Shown piece after piece: positions 7,584-16,226 of a DNA stretch of 37,539 bases. Origin of the DNA: Pseudodesulfovibrio sp. (lineage in GTDB: Bacteria > Desulfobacterota > Desulfovibrionia > Desulfovibrionales > Desulfovibrionaceae); contig JAEINO010000036.1 of the NCBI GenBank assembly GCA_016342345.1, positions 1-37,539 of the forward strand, in the 5' to 3' direction. The notes under the pieces are model-generated. The model did no database searches and was not told the origin of the DNA. It was given only the letters and a program-made list of their open reading frames with translations. The translations under genes and the position numbers were made by a program. The first letter of the stretch is position 1; each line of letters begins with the position of its first letter.

Positions 7584-9617
7584 ATGGCTAAAAAAATTGG
7601 CGTGTACGTGTGTCATTGCGGGTCCAACATTGCGGGCAAGGTTGACTGTGAAGGGGTTGCCGACTTTGCCAAGGGGCTAAAGGACGTTGCTGTTTCGCGG
7701 GATTATCAGTTTATGTGTTCAGACCCGGGCCAGGAGATGATTATCAAGGATATCCGGGAGCATGGCCTTAATCGCGTGGTGGTTGCTTCCTGCTCTCCCC
7801 GGTTGCATGAAAAGACTTTTCAACAGGCGTGTGCGCGGGCTGGTCTTAATCCGTATCTCTTGCAGCATTCTTGTATTCGTGAGCATTGCTCTTGGATTAC
7901 GGCAGATCCTGAGGAGGCAACGGCCAAGGCCAAGCATATTGTTGAAGCCGCTGTCGAACGGGTGGGCAGGCATCAGGAATTGTTCTCGCGGGAAGTCGAG
8001 GTCCTGCCGGATGTCATGGTTGTGGGTGCCGGGATTGCCGGAATTCAGGCTTCGCTTGATATCGCCAAGTCCGGTCACACTGTCCATTTGGTGGAAAAAA
8101 GCCCGTCCATTGGCGGCCATATGGCGCAGTTCGATAAGACCTTCCCCACATTGGATTGTGCGGCCTGTATTTCTACACCCAAGATGGTGGCGGTTTCCCA
8201 AGAGCCGAATATCAACCTCATGACCTGGAGCGAGGTTGAGGATGTCTCGGGATTCGTGGGCAACTATACTGCCACGGTCCTGCATAAGCCTCGCTATATC
8301 AATGCGGATGTCTGTACCGGCTGCGGAGCCTGTTTGGAAAAGTGTCCGACCAAGGCCCTGAGTGAATTTGATGAAGGACTTGGCATGCGCAAGGCTATTT
8401 ACAGGAATTCGCCGCAGGCCGTGCCGAATACGCCGGTTATTGATGGAACAATCTGCAAGAAAATTACCAAGGACAAGTGCGGTATTTGTCAGACAATCTG
8501 TCCCACCGGGGCCATTGATTACGAGATGAAGGAGACCCGCGAAGTGTTTCATGTAGGCAGCATTGTTCTGGCTACCGGCTATGACACCATGGACCCGACA
8601 CCCATGGCTGAATACGGGTTCGGTAAATATGACGAGGTCTACACGGCTTTGCAGTTCGAACGTCTGAACAATGCCGTTGGTCCCACAGAGGGCAGGATTG
8701 TCATGAAGAACGGCAAGTCGCCGGAGAGTGTGGCGATCATTCACTGTGTGGGAAGCCGGGACGTGAACTATCATGAGTATTGTTCCCGGACCTGCTGCAT
8801 GTATGCCCTCAAGTATGATCACCTTATCAAGGACAAGGTCGGTCATAATACCAATGTCTATAATTTCTACATTGATATGAGGTGCTTCGGTAAGGGGTAT
8901 GAGGAGTTCTTCAAGCGGGTTCAAGAGGAGGGAGTTACCTTCATTAGAGGTCGTCCTGCGGAGATTGTACAGGAAAACGGCAAGCTGGTGGTGGTTGGCG
9001 AGGATACGCTGCTCGGCATGAATGTGCGCGTACCTGTTGATATGGTTGTACTTTGCACTGCCATGGAGGCGCAAAAGGATATGGCTGAGGTGGCACGTGT
9101 CTTTGGTGTGGCTCAGGGGCAGGATGGATTCTTTCTGGAAGAGCATCCCAAGCTCGGGCCGGTCTCCACGGCAACAGATGGTGTGTTCCTGGCTGGGGCC
9201 TGTCAGGGACCAAAGGATATCCCGGACGCTGTTGCCCATGCCTCGGGTGGTGCGGCGCAGGCGTTGGCACTGGCAGCCAAGGGTACGGTTTCCATTTCAC
9301 CCACCACATCGTGGATCAACCCGGATATTTGTGTCGGCTGCAAGGTCTGTGTTGGATTGTGTCCTTACTCGGCTATCGAGTTTGATGATCGCAGGCAAAT
9401 TGCAGTGATCAACGAGGCCATGTGCAAGGGGTGCGGCAGTTGCGCTGGGTATTGTCCAAGCGGAGCGGCTCAGATCAAGCATTTTAATGAAAATCAGATA
9501 TTTGACGAGATCGATGGGTTGTTGGGCTTGCTCCCAGGTCTCCCTGAAATCATTGACGAAACAGGTGCCCAAAGTGTTCAAGCCCGGAATGTAATAACGC
9601 CAGGCGAACCGGCCTGA
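7584..9617 (+). CDS. hdrA: Heterodisulfide reductase subunit A-like flavoprotein
   Basis: 677 residues, the normal HdrA length. The order is: N-terminal domain with YVCHCGSNIAGKVD; FAD-binding Rossmann motif VVGAGIAGIQAS (~147-158); the HdrA cysteine segment LDCAACIST (~190); inserted ferredoxin clusters CTGCGACLEKCP and CGICQTICP (~246-315); and a C-terminal pair CVGCKVCVGLCP and CKGCGSCAGYCP (~583-625). HdrA is the FAD subunit that, in methanogens and several sulfate reducers, performs flavin-based electron bifurcation between a low-potential donor/acceptor and the HdrB active site. Acts in the cytoplasm. Start ATG 7584 follows GGAGG. The next gene, mvhD-like, begins 10 bp after the stop, as expected for proteins that contact each other. 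Confidence 0.93.
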   Translation: MAKKIGVYVCHCGSNIAGKVDCEGVADFAKGLKDVAVSRDYQFMCSDPGQEMIIKDIREHGLNRVVVASCSPRLHEKTFQQACARAGLNPYLLQHSCIREHCSWITADPEEATAKAKHIVEAAVERVGRHQELFSREVEVLPDVMVVGAGIAGIQASLDIAKSGHTVHLVEKSPSIGGHMAQFDKTFPTLDCAACISTPKMVAVSQEPNINLMTWSEVEDVSGFVGNYTATVLHKPRYINADVCTGCGACLEKCPTKALSEFDEGLGMRKAIYRNSPQAVPNTPVIDGTICKKITKDKCGICQTICPTGAIDYEMKETREVFHVGSIVLATGYDTMDPTPMAEYGFGKYDEVYTALQFERLNNAVGPTEGRIVMKNGKSPESVAIIHCVGSRDVNYHEYCSRTCCMYALKYDHLIKDKVGHNTNVYNFYIDMRCFGKGYEEFFKRVQEEGVTFIRGRPAEIVQENGKLVVVGEDTLLGMNVRVPVDMVVLCTAMEAQKDMAEVARVFGVAQGQDGFFLEEHPKLGPVSTATDGVFLAGACQGPKDIPDAVAHASGGAAQALALAAKGTVSISPTTSWINPDICVGCKVCVGLCPYSAIEFDDRRQIAVINEAMCKGCGSCAGYCPSGAAQIKHFNENQIFDEIDGLLGLLPGLPEIIDETGAQSVQARNVITPGEPA

Positions 9618-9627
9618 GGAGGCAATC

Positions 9628-10053
9628 ATGAATAATGAGTTTGAACCGACCATACTGGCTTTTGTCTGCAACTGGTGCACTTATACTGCTGCTGATCTGG
9701 CCGGGACATCGAGGATGGTGCAACAGCCCAACCTGCGTCTGGTTCGGATGATGTGTACCGGCATGGTCGATCCCAAATATATCGTTAAATCTCTCCTGTC
9801 CGGGGCGGACGGAGTGCTCGTCAGTGGCTGTCATCCAGGTGACTGTCACTATATCAACGGCAATTACAAGGCGCGGCGCAGGGTCAAGCTTCTTAATGAG
9901 ATCCTGCCCCAGTTCGGCATAGAAAAAGAGCGGGTGAAATTAACCTGGGTCGGCGCCAGTGAGGGGAATGAGTTTGCGGCGACTGTGAATAATTTCATCA
10001 ACGAAATCAGAGAGCTTGGCCCCATGGAAGCATGTTCCATGGCAGTGGTTTGA
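9628..10053 (+). CDS. mvhD: MvhD-like [2Fe-2S] electron-transfer subunit
   Basis: 141 residues with the MvhD/VhuD/FlpD layout: an N-terminal FVCNWCTYTAADLAG motif, RLVRMMCTGMVD, then VSGCHPGDCHYINGN, which carry the cysteines for a [2Fe-2S] centre. In methanogen and sulfate-reducer complexes this subunit docks on HdrA and passes electrons from a hydrogenase, formate dehydrogenase or other hydride donor. All motif cysteines are ordinary Cys codons; there is no selenocysteine as in some VhuD proteins. Cytoplasmic. It lies between hdrA and an FrhB-like gene, so electrons probably flow from the FrhB-like protein through MvhD to HdrA. Confidence 0.9.
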   Translation: MNNEFEPTILAFVCNWCTYTAADLAGTSRMVQQPNLRLVRMMCTGMVDPKYIVKSLLSGADGVLVSGCHPGDCHYINGNYKARRRVKLLNEILPQFGIEKERVKLTWVGASEGNEFAATVNNFINEIRELGPMEACSMAVV

Positions 10054-10077
10054 TGCGACTGACCAGGAGGTAATGAC

Positions 10078-11226
10078 ATGGCGACCACAGTGAAAATACA
10101 GGTTGACGGGAACAATCCGGTCCTGGCCCTGCAAGGGTTTTTGAAGGGGCTTCTGGACGATGAATCCATCGGAGGCATTCTGGTACCGGTTCATTTGTTC
10201 GAAAAGGGGTTACCCATGCCGACGCTGGTGACGGATTCGGCCAAGTTGTCCGGAGCTGATCCCCTGGCTCCAGCTTTTTCAATGAACAGTGCAAAGCTTC
10301 TGGCCCGTCTGACTCGTGGGCAATCGGGTGAGCGAATCGCTGCGGTCTTGCGGCCATGCGAAATCAGGGCGTTTGTTGAATTGGTCAAACTCAATCAGGG
10401 GAGCCTTGATGATGTGGTCATCGTGGGCGTGGACTGCATGGGGGCTTATGACAATCTGAGTTACAAGACATTTCTCGGTGATGCGGATTCATTTCAGGCG
10501 ACACTTGATTTTCACGGTCTGATAGGCGGGGAAGCTGATACTGTGCGAAATGGTGTTGATATAGCATCAGCCTGCCAATCATGCGAACACCCCGCTCCTC
10601 AGAATGCGGATGTTGTCATCGGCATTGCAGGGGCTCATCTGCATGAATCGATTCCGGTCATGGCGACCAGTGCTCGTGGTGAGGCCCTGCTCAGCGGGCT
10701 GAATTTGCCTGATATAGAATCAGCCAATGGTCGAGACAAAACACTTGAATCCCTGATTGCTGCCCGGATTGTGAACAGGGATGCCATGCTGGAAAAAACC
10801 AAGGCATTGACGGGAACCCTGACCGATTTGTCGGAATATCTTTCGGCCTGTGTCAATTGTTACAACTGTCGGGTGGCGTGTCCGGTCTGTTACTGCAAGG
10901 AGTGTGTTTTCAACACTGACGTCTTTGAGCACAAGCCGTGGCAATACATGGAATGGGCCAAGCGAAAGGGCAGCCTGAAGATGCCGACAGATACTATCTT
11001 TTATCATCTGACTCGCATGGCACATATGAGTACGGCTTGCGTTGGGTGCGGGCAATGTTCCAATGCCTGTCCCAACGGCATTCCCGTAATGGAACTGTTC
11101 AGGACCGTGGCGGCTCGAACTCAGGAAAGTTTTGATTACGAGCCAGGCCGAAGCCTCGACGAATCGCCACCGTTGTCCGTGTTCAAGGAAGACGAGTTCC
11201 AGGAAACGGTGTCGCACATGGCCTGA
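10078..11226 (+). CDS. FrhB/FdhB-like iron-sulfur flavoprotein subunit
   Basis: 382 residues. Residues ~80-180 (AAVLRPCEIRAFVELVKLNQ, VIVGVDCMGAYDN) match the coenzyme F420 hydrogenase/dehydrogenase beta-subunit family, which binds a flavin and handles a hydride carrier. The C-terminal third has CVNCYNCRVACPVCYCKECVF (~258) and CVGCGQCSNACP (~321), a two-cluster ferredoxin-like arrangement. F420 is not expected in this lineage, so the partner could be a pyridine nucleotide, ferredoxin or formate dehydrogenase; the sequence does not decide this. Its place between mvhD and a second HdrA-like gene suggests it is the electron entry or exit point of the complex. Good ribosome site AGGAGG before the ATG at 10078. 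Confidence 0.8.
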   Translation: MATTVKIQVDGNNPVLALQGFLKGLLDDESIGGILVPVHLFEKGLPMPTLVTDSAKLSGADPLAPAFSMNSAKLLARLTRGQSGERIAAVLRPCEIRAFVELVKLNQGSLDDVVIVGVDCMGAYDNLSYKTFLGDADSFQATLDFHGLIGGEADTVRNGVDIASACQSCEHPAPQNADVVIGIAGAHLHESIPVMATSARGEALLSGLNLPDIESANGRDKTLESLIAARIVNRDAMLEKTKALTGTLTDLSEYLSACVNCYNCRVACPVCYCKECVFNTDVFEHKPWQYMEWAKRKGSLKMPTDTIFYHLTRMAHMSTACVGCGQCSNACPNGIPVMELFRTVAARTQESFDYEPGRSLDESPPLSVFKEDEFQETVSHMA

Positions 11227-11254
11227 TTCCGGGCCTGCTTATTGGGAGGACGGT

Positions 11255-14200
11255 ATGAGAAAGCAATATGGAGCATTGGTGGTCGGAGCAGGTATTGGCG
11301 GCATACGGGCTGCTCTGGATCTGGCTGTCACTGGTCACAAGGTCGCTCTTATTGACAGGCGGCCCACTCATGGTGGCATCTTGAGCCAGTTGGACCATCA
11401 GTTCCCGTCAGATCATTGTGGCATGTGCAAGATGCTGCCACTCATGTCGCGGGATTCATCCAGCCAGTTCTGTCTGCGCAAGGGGCTTTTTCACGACAAC
11501 ATTGACATCATGTTGTCCACCGAAGTGGCTGAACTCGAAGGCGAACCAGGCAAGTTCTTTGTTTCCCTCAGTACCAAATCGCCGCTGATTGATCCGACCA
11601 AGTGTGTGAGTTGCGGCAAGTGTGCCGAGGTCTGCCCTGTACGGGTGCCAAGCGAATTCAACGCCGGTCTGACTGAGCGGACGGCTGTGTATCTGCCTGT
11701 GCCCCATGCCATTCCCAATCACTACGTTCTTGATCTCGACAACTGTCAGCGGTGCTGGAAGTGTCATGATGCGTGTCCCACCGGAGCCATTGATTTGAAA
11801 TTCAACGAACGTGTGGATTTCCATATTCTTGTGGTGGACAGAGATCCGGCAGTGGAAACTATGTTGAAGGATATCCTGAATGAATTGAACTTTCCCCTTC
11901 ATTGTGTCCAGACGGGTCAGGCTGCCGTGGACATGCTTGCTTCTGACGATCGAATTCGTTTGGTGCTTGTTGGTATGAATATCAATGACATGGATGCCGA
12001 GCGTGTTTTGACCAGAAGTCTGGAGCTCAATGCAGATATACCGGTAGTCGTGATGGCAGAGACATCTCAGATTTCCACTGCAGCCGCCATGGTCACGCAG
12101 GGGGCGCGTGAATATCTGGTCAAGCCACTTGAAGCCAAGAGGTTTGTGCCGTGGCTGGACAAACTGTACATGCGAATCATGTCCGATACCACCGAAGATC
12201 TGGAGGTCGGGGCTGTTGTTCTGGCTGGCGGATTCGAGTGTTACAATCCCGTCGTGGACCCGGAGGGCGGCGAGGATATCTGGAGTTATGGTCATCCCGG
12301 CGTTCTTACTGCTGTGGAGTTTGAGCGACTCTTGAGCGGTACCGGTCCCACAGGCGGGCGATTGCTTCATCCCGGTGACAATTCGGAAGTTCGGAAGATC
12401 GCCTGGATACAATGTGTTGGCTCGCGTGACGTGAAGAAGAACGCGGATTTCTGTTCGGGCATCTGCTGCATGTTTTCCATCAAGGAGGCCGTGCTTGCAA
12501 AGAAGGCCACCAATGGGGCTGTTGAAACCACGATATTTTACATGGACATGCGAACGTCCGGCAAGGGTTATCAGCGATATCGCAATAAGGCGGAACACGA
12601 GAAAGGTGTACGTTTGGTACGAAGCAGACCGCATTCGGTCATTCCCGTGAATGATGGCATGGACTTGAAGGTCGAGTACATGACCGATGCTGGAGAATTG
12701 GTCTCTGAAACGTATGACATGGTGGTCCTGGCTGCCGGGGCGCGACCTCCGGGTGGTATGGAAAAGTTTGCCTTGACCATGGGGCTGGACCTCAACGAGT
12801 GGGGATTTGCCCAGATGCAGCCTTATGCAAGTGAACGGACCAGTCGTCTCGGTGTATTTGCTGCCGGGTCCTTTGGGGAGCCAAGGGATATTTCGGAATC
12901 CGTCATTCAGGCGAGTGCTGCCGCACAGGCCGCATCCCGTATCATCAAGGTCTATGATGTGCTTGCAGGTATCGAGAGCGAGCCTGAGCCTGAGTATCCC
13001 GATGTTTCACGGGAACCTCCCCGGATACTTGTGGCGGTCTGTACGTCATGTCCAACCCTGGAACAGACAGTTGATCTGGAAGCTTTGAGTCGGAAAATGT
13101 CCGCTGTTCATTCCGTGTGCAAGGTTATTTCCGTTGGTGCGACGTGCACCGGGGAAGGGTGGGCTGAAATCGAAAAGGGTGCTGCCGAATTCAAACCCAA
13201 TCGGGTGCTCATCGGCGCGTGTATGCCTTATGCCTATATTCCGAGGCTCAAGGAGTTGGGCCGAAGTATTGGGCTTAACCCGGCTCTCATGGATGTGGTG
13301 GACATCTACACACCTACATTTGTTTTGGAATCGGAAGGCCAGGCGGAAAAGGAAGTTTTTGCTGCCCTGTCCATGGCTGTTGCCCGATTGCAGGGGGCTG
13401 ATCCTGTTCCGGTGCCTGTCACGGTTGATGTTGCTCGTTCCGCCCTGGTCGTTGGTGGAGGATTGGCCGGAATGACCGCTTCCATGGCCATTGCCGATCA
13501 GGGGTATGGCGTCTGTCTGGTGGAATCCGAGGAGGAACTTGGGGGCATGGCCATGCGGCTGCATACGCAGCTTGATGGGTCTGATCCGCACAAGTTCATG
13601 GAAGAACTCATCGGACAGGTGGAGAAGCATCCCAATATCAAGGTGCTCAAGGATTCCAGAGTGGCTATTTCCAGAGGCAGTGCAGGCCGATTCCGATCCG
13701 CAATAGCCGGGCCGCAGGGGGTATTTCCCCTGGAACACGGTGTTTCAATTCTTGCCACTGGCGGCCATGAAACCAAGGTCTACGAGAGTGGATTGTGTGT
13801 ACACAAATCAGTGATGACGCACCTTGCTCTCGAAGAGCAGCTTGCCACAGGCGTTCTTGATGCCGGTGCCTTGACCGGAGTTGCCATGATTCAGTGCTGG
13901 CGTTCCCGCGATGAGGACCGCACGTATTGCAGTCGGGTCTGTTGCCCGGAGATGTTGAAGAATGTCCTTACTCTCAAAAAGCGTAACCCGGACCTGCCCA
14001 TCTATGTCTTCTACAGGGACATCATGGTTCAGGGGTTCATGGAAACCTATTATACGCAGGCTCGCAAGGCAGGGGCAATCTTCATTCATTACGAACCGGA
14101 CAACAAACCCAAGGTGGCATTCGAGGACGGCAAGCCCGTGATCACGGCTCTTGATCCGGTCTTGAATGCTGAAGTGGAGATTCGCGCTGATATCCTGTCC

Positions 14201-14686
14201 TTGTCCAGCGGTCTGGAACCCAATGATGTGGAAGATCTGCTGGAGGTCTTCGGGGTGGAGGTCAACGAGGACGGATTCTATCAGGAAGCCGATTTCAAGT
14301 GGCGGCCCGTGGATTTCCTCAAGCAGGGAATTTATATGTGCGGTGCCGCCCATTCGCCTCGACGCATGGATGAAACCGTGGCCTCGGCAAAGGCTGCGGC
14401 ACAGCGCGCACTCAGGATTCTCAGTACGGAAAAGATAGCCCGTGAAACCGTGGTGGCTTCGGTTCGTCATTCGCTGTGTTCCCTGTGTCAGGCGTGTGTA
14501 GCGGCTTGTCCTTACGGCGCGCGGGTCGTGGATTTGGAGGAAGGAAAAATCATTGTGGACGAGATTCTCTGCCAGGGGTGTGGCGCGTGTGCGGCGGTCT
14601 GCCCCAACAGTGCAACTATTCTCAAGGGGTTTCATGACGGGCCTATGATGTCCGTCATCGATGCGGCATTGGAGCAACCTGCGTAG
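11255..14686 (+). CDS. Double HdrA-like flavoprotein with embedded pseudo-receiver domain
   Basis: The frame is open from 11132, but the ATG at 11255 follows GGGAGG and starts MRKQYGALVVGAGIGGIRAA, a FAD motif, so the protein is 1143 residues, far longer than HdrA. Order: FAD domain; cysteine segment DHCGMCKM; clusters CVSCGKCAEVCP (C117) and CQRCWKCHDACP (C164); a receiver-like domain (~189-305, FHILVVDRDP start, EYLVKP near the end); the remainder of the first HdrA module; an HdrA N-terminal-type domain (ILVAVCTSCPT, ~590); a second FAD motif LVVGGGLAGMTAS (~730); and C-terminal clusters CSLCQACVAACP (C1075) and CQGCGACAAVCP. The receiver's phosphoacceptor position is Gly (LVLVGMNIND, G240). 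The second FAD module lacks the central cysteines. Likely a cytoplasmic electron-transfer hub analogous to QmoB/HdrA proteins. Confidence 0.88.
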   Translation: MRKQYGALVVGAGIGGIRAALDLAVTGHKVALIDRRPTHGGILSQLDHQFPSDHCGMCKMLPLMSRDSSSQFCLRKGLFHDNIDIMLSTEVAELEGEPGKFFVSLSTKSPLIDPTKCVSCGKCAEVCPVRVPSEFNAGLTERTAVYLPVPHAIPNHYVLDLDNCQRCWKCHDACPTGAIDLKFNERVDFHILVVDRDPAVETMLKDILNELNFPLHCVQTGQAAVDMLASDDRIRLVLVGMNINDMDAERVLTRSLELNADIPVVVMAETSQISTAAAMVTQGAREYLVKPLEAKRFVPWLDKLYMRIMSDTTEDLEVGAVVLAGGFECYNPVVDPEGGEDIWSYGHPGVLTAVEFERLLSGTGPTGGRLLHPGDNSEVRKIAWIQCVGSRDVKKNADFCSGICCMFSIKEAVLAKKATNGAVETTIFYMDMRTSGKGYQRYRNKAEHEKGVRLVRSRPHSVIPVNDGMDLKVEYMTDAGELVSETYDMVVLAAGARPPGGMEKFALTMGLDLNEWGFAQMQPYASERTSRLGVFAAGSFGEPRDISESVIQASAAAQAASRIIKVYDVLAGIESEPEPEYPDVSREPPRILVAVCTSCPTLEQTVDLEALSRKMSAVHSVCKVISVGATCTGEGWAEIEKGAAEFKPNRVLIGACMPYAYIPRLKELGRSIGLNPALMDVVDIYTPTFVLESEGQAEKEVFAALSMAVARLQGADPVPVPVTVDVARSALVVGGGLAGMTASMAIADQGYGVCLVESEEELGGMAMRLHTQLDGSDPHKFMEELIGQVEKHPNIKVLKDSRVAISRGSAGRFRSAIAGPQGVFPLEHGVSILATGGHETKVYESGLCVHKSVMTHLALEEQLATGVLDAGALTGVAMIQCWRSRDEDRTYCSRVCCPEMLKNVLTLKKRNPDLPIYVFYRDIMVQGFMETYYTQARKAGAIFIHYEPDNKPKVAFEDGKPVITALDPVLNAEVEIRADILSLSSGLEPNDVEDLLEVFGVEVNEDGFYQEADFKWRPVDFLKQGIYMCGAAHSPRRMDETVASAKAAAQRALRILSTEKIARETVVASVRHSLCSLCQACVAACPYGARVVDLEEGKIIVDEILCQGCGACAAVCPNSATILKGFHDGPMMSVIDAALEQPA

Positions 14687-14718
14687 TGCCGGGTATAGGA
14701 TATCAAGGATGGTGAACC

Positions 14719-15288
14719 ATGAGTGGTACGATGAAACAGACATGGAGTCCGCCGACCGATGAATTACAGTCGGTGCTTGCCGAGCTGAAGGAAACAGTAG
14801 GGGCGTGCATGCAGTGCGGTACCTGTACGGCATCTTGTCCCAATGAGTTTGCTATGGATGTGACTCCGCGTCGCATGTGGCGGATGATTCAGTTTGGTAT
14901 GCTTGATGAGATTCTTGAAAGCCGGACATTCTGGTTTTGTTCATCTTGTTATATGTGCACGTTACGTTGTCCGCGTGGTTTGAAACTGACTTCGGCCATG
15001 AGTGCGCTCAAGCGGTTGGCTAGTTTGGATGGAAGTCGTCAGGCCCGGAAGAATGGTGCCTTTTACGAGGCCTTCATGGACAATGTGGAAACCTATGGGC
15101 GGGTGCAGGAAACAATCATGATGAACGGGTATTTCCTCAAGCGCAAGGACCCGGCCGTGCCGCTGGCCTTTATCCCCATGGGGATGAAGATGATGGCAAG
15201 GGGCAAGTTGCATATGCCCAGTGGCAGGCAGCGCGGATTGCTCAAGCCCTTGTTCTCCAAGGCGCGGGAAATGGAAGGTGGCATATGA
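14719..15288 (+). CDS. hdrC: Heterodisulfide reductase subunit C-like
   Basis: 189 residues with two [4Fe-4S] motifs, CMQCGTCTASCPNE and CSSCYMCTLRCPRG, in the HdrC arrangement followed by a helical C-terminus. HdrC relays electrons between HdrA and the HdrB active site. Its stop overlaps the hdrB start by 4 nt (ATGA at 15285-15288), indicating translational coupling and a stoichiometric partner. Cytoplasmic. Confidence 0.92.
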   Translation: MSGTMKQTWSPPTDELQSVLAELKETVGACMQCGTCTASCPNEFAMDVTPRRMWRMIQFGMLDEILESRTFWFCSSCYMCTLRCPRGLKLTSAMSALKRLASLDGSRQARKNGAFYEAFMDNVETYGRVQETIMMNGYFLKRKDPAVPLAFIPMGMKMMARGKLHMPSGRQRGLLKPLFSKAREMEGGI

Positions 15289-16208
15289 AATACGCATATT
15301 ATCCGGGGTGCTCCCTGCGGGAGAGTGCACAAGAATTTGATATTTCCGTTCAGGCAGTCATGGAGAGGCTTGGTGTGGAACTGGAAGAAATTCCGGATTG
15401 GACCTGTTGCGGAGCGAGTGCGGCCGAGCCGGTGAGCAAACTCATGAATTATGTTCTTCCTGCGCGCAATCTTGCCATTGTGGAAAAAGAGATGGGGGCC
15501 ATGGATGTGCTCGCACCATGCAGTGCTTGTTATCTCAACTTGCTCAAGGTTGATCGGGAAGTCATTGGAAACAGGCATCTTCATGGCAGAGTCAACGAAG
15601 TTTTGGCTGCATCGGGATTGGTCTATGGCGGGACCGTGAAGGTCCGTCACCTGCTCGATGTGCTTCTGAACGATGTGGGAGCCAAGATTGTTGAACAGAA
15701 AGTGACTGACAGTCTGGAAGGAATGACGGTTGCGCCTTATTATGGCTGCCAGATTCTCAGGCCGTACCCGGTATTTGATGATCCGGGCAGACCGACCTCA
15801 ATGGAACCCATTCTCAAGGCTCTCGGGGCAACCGTGCATAAATGGGATTTTGGCAATCGGTGTTGTGGTGCGTCTCTCATGGTGGGTCATCGTGATGTGG
15901 CCCTTCGTTCCGTGGCGGATATTCTGGCTGGTGCCGAGGGGGCTGATGTCATTGTCACGGTCTGTCCGCTTTGCCAGATGAATCTTGAAGCGTATCAGAG
16001 CCAGGCTGTGAAATCAGGTGGGCGTCATGTGCCAGTCATATACCTGTCCCAACTCATGGGCTTGGCTTTCGGCATGGGAGAGAAACTCATGCAGTTGAAA
16101 AAAAACATGACTCTGACAGGCACGGCCAGAAAAGATTTCAATGCCAAGGTTTGGCGTCCTGATGTTCAGTCCGAAGGTGAAGATGAGGCTGTTGATATGA
16201 GCGGATAA
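15285..16208 (+). CDS. hdrB: Heterodisulfide reductase subunit B-like
   Basis: 307 residues with two cysteine-rich CCG domains. Domain 1: YYPGCSLRESA, then TCCGASAAEP and APCSACYLN. Domain 2: PYYGCQILRP, then RCCGASLM and TVCPLCQMN. This double C-x(n)-CCG-x(n)-C-x2-C pattern binds the two noncubane [4Fe-4S] clusters that reduce a disulfide in methanogen HdrB. All ligand positions are Cys. The physiological disulfide or thiol in a sulfate reducer is unknown. The C-terminus has an extra ~30-residue basic/acidic tail after VIYLSQLMGLAFGMG. Coupled to hdrC by a 4-nt overlap. Confidence 0.93.
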   Translation: MKYAYYPGCSLRESAQEFDISVQAVMERLGVELEEIPDWTCCGASAAEPVSKLMNYVLPARNLAIVEKEMGAMDVLAPCSACYLNLLKVDREVIGNRHLHGRVNEVLAASGLVYGGTVKVRHLLDVLLNDVGAKIVEQKVTDSLEGMTVAPYYGCQILRPYPVFDDPGRPTSMEPILKALGATVHKWDFGNRCCGASLMVGHRDVALRSVADILAGAEGADVIVTVCPLCQMNLEAYQSQAVKSGGRHVPVIYLSQLMGLAFGMGEKLMQLKKNMTLTGTARKDFNAKVWRPDVQSEGEDEAVDMSG

Positions 16209-16226
16209 TCTAGCAAGGGGGTAACC

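Noticed and set aside
7719..9239. 506-codon minus-strand ORF opposite hdrA
   Set aside because: Long frame is a by-product of codon bias in hdrA; no recognisable domain.
11132..11254. N-terminal 41-residue extension of the double HdrA protein
   Set aside because: It overlaps the end of the upstream gene and lacks a ribosome site; the ATG at 11255 has GGGAGG and begins at the FAD motif.
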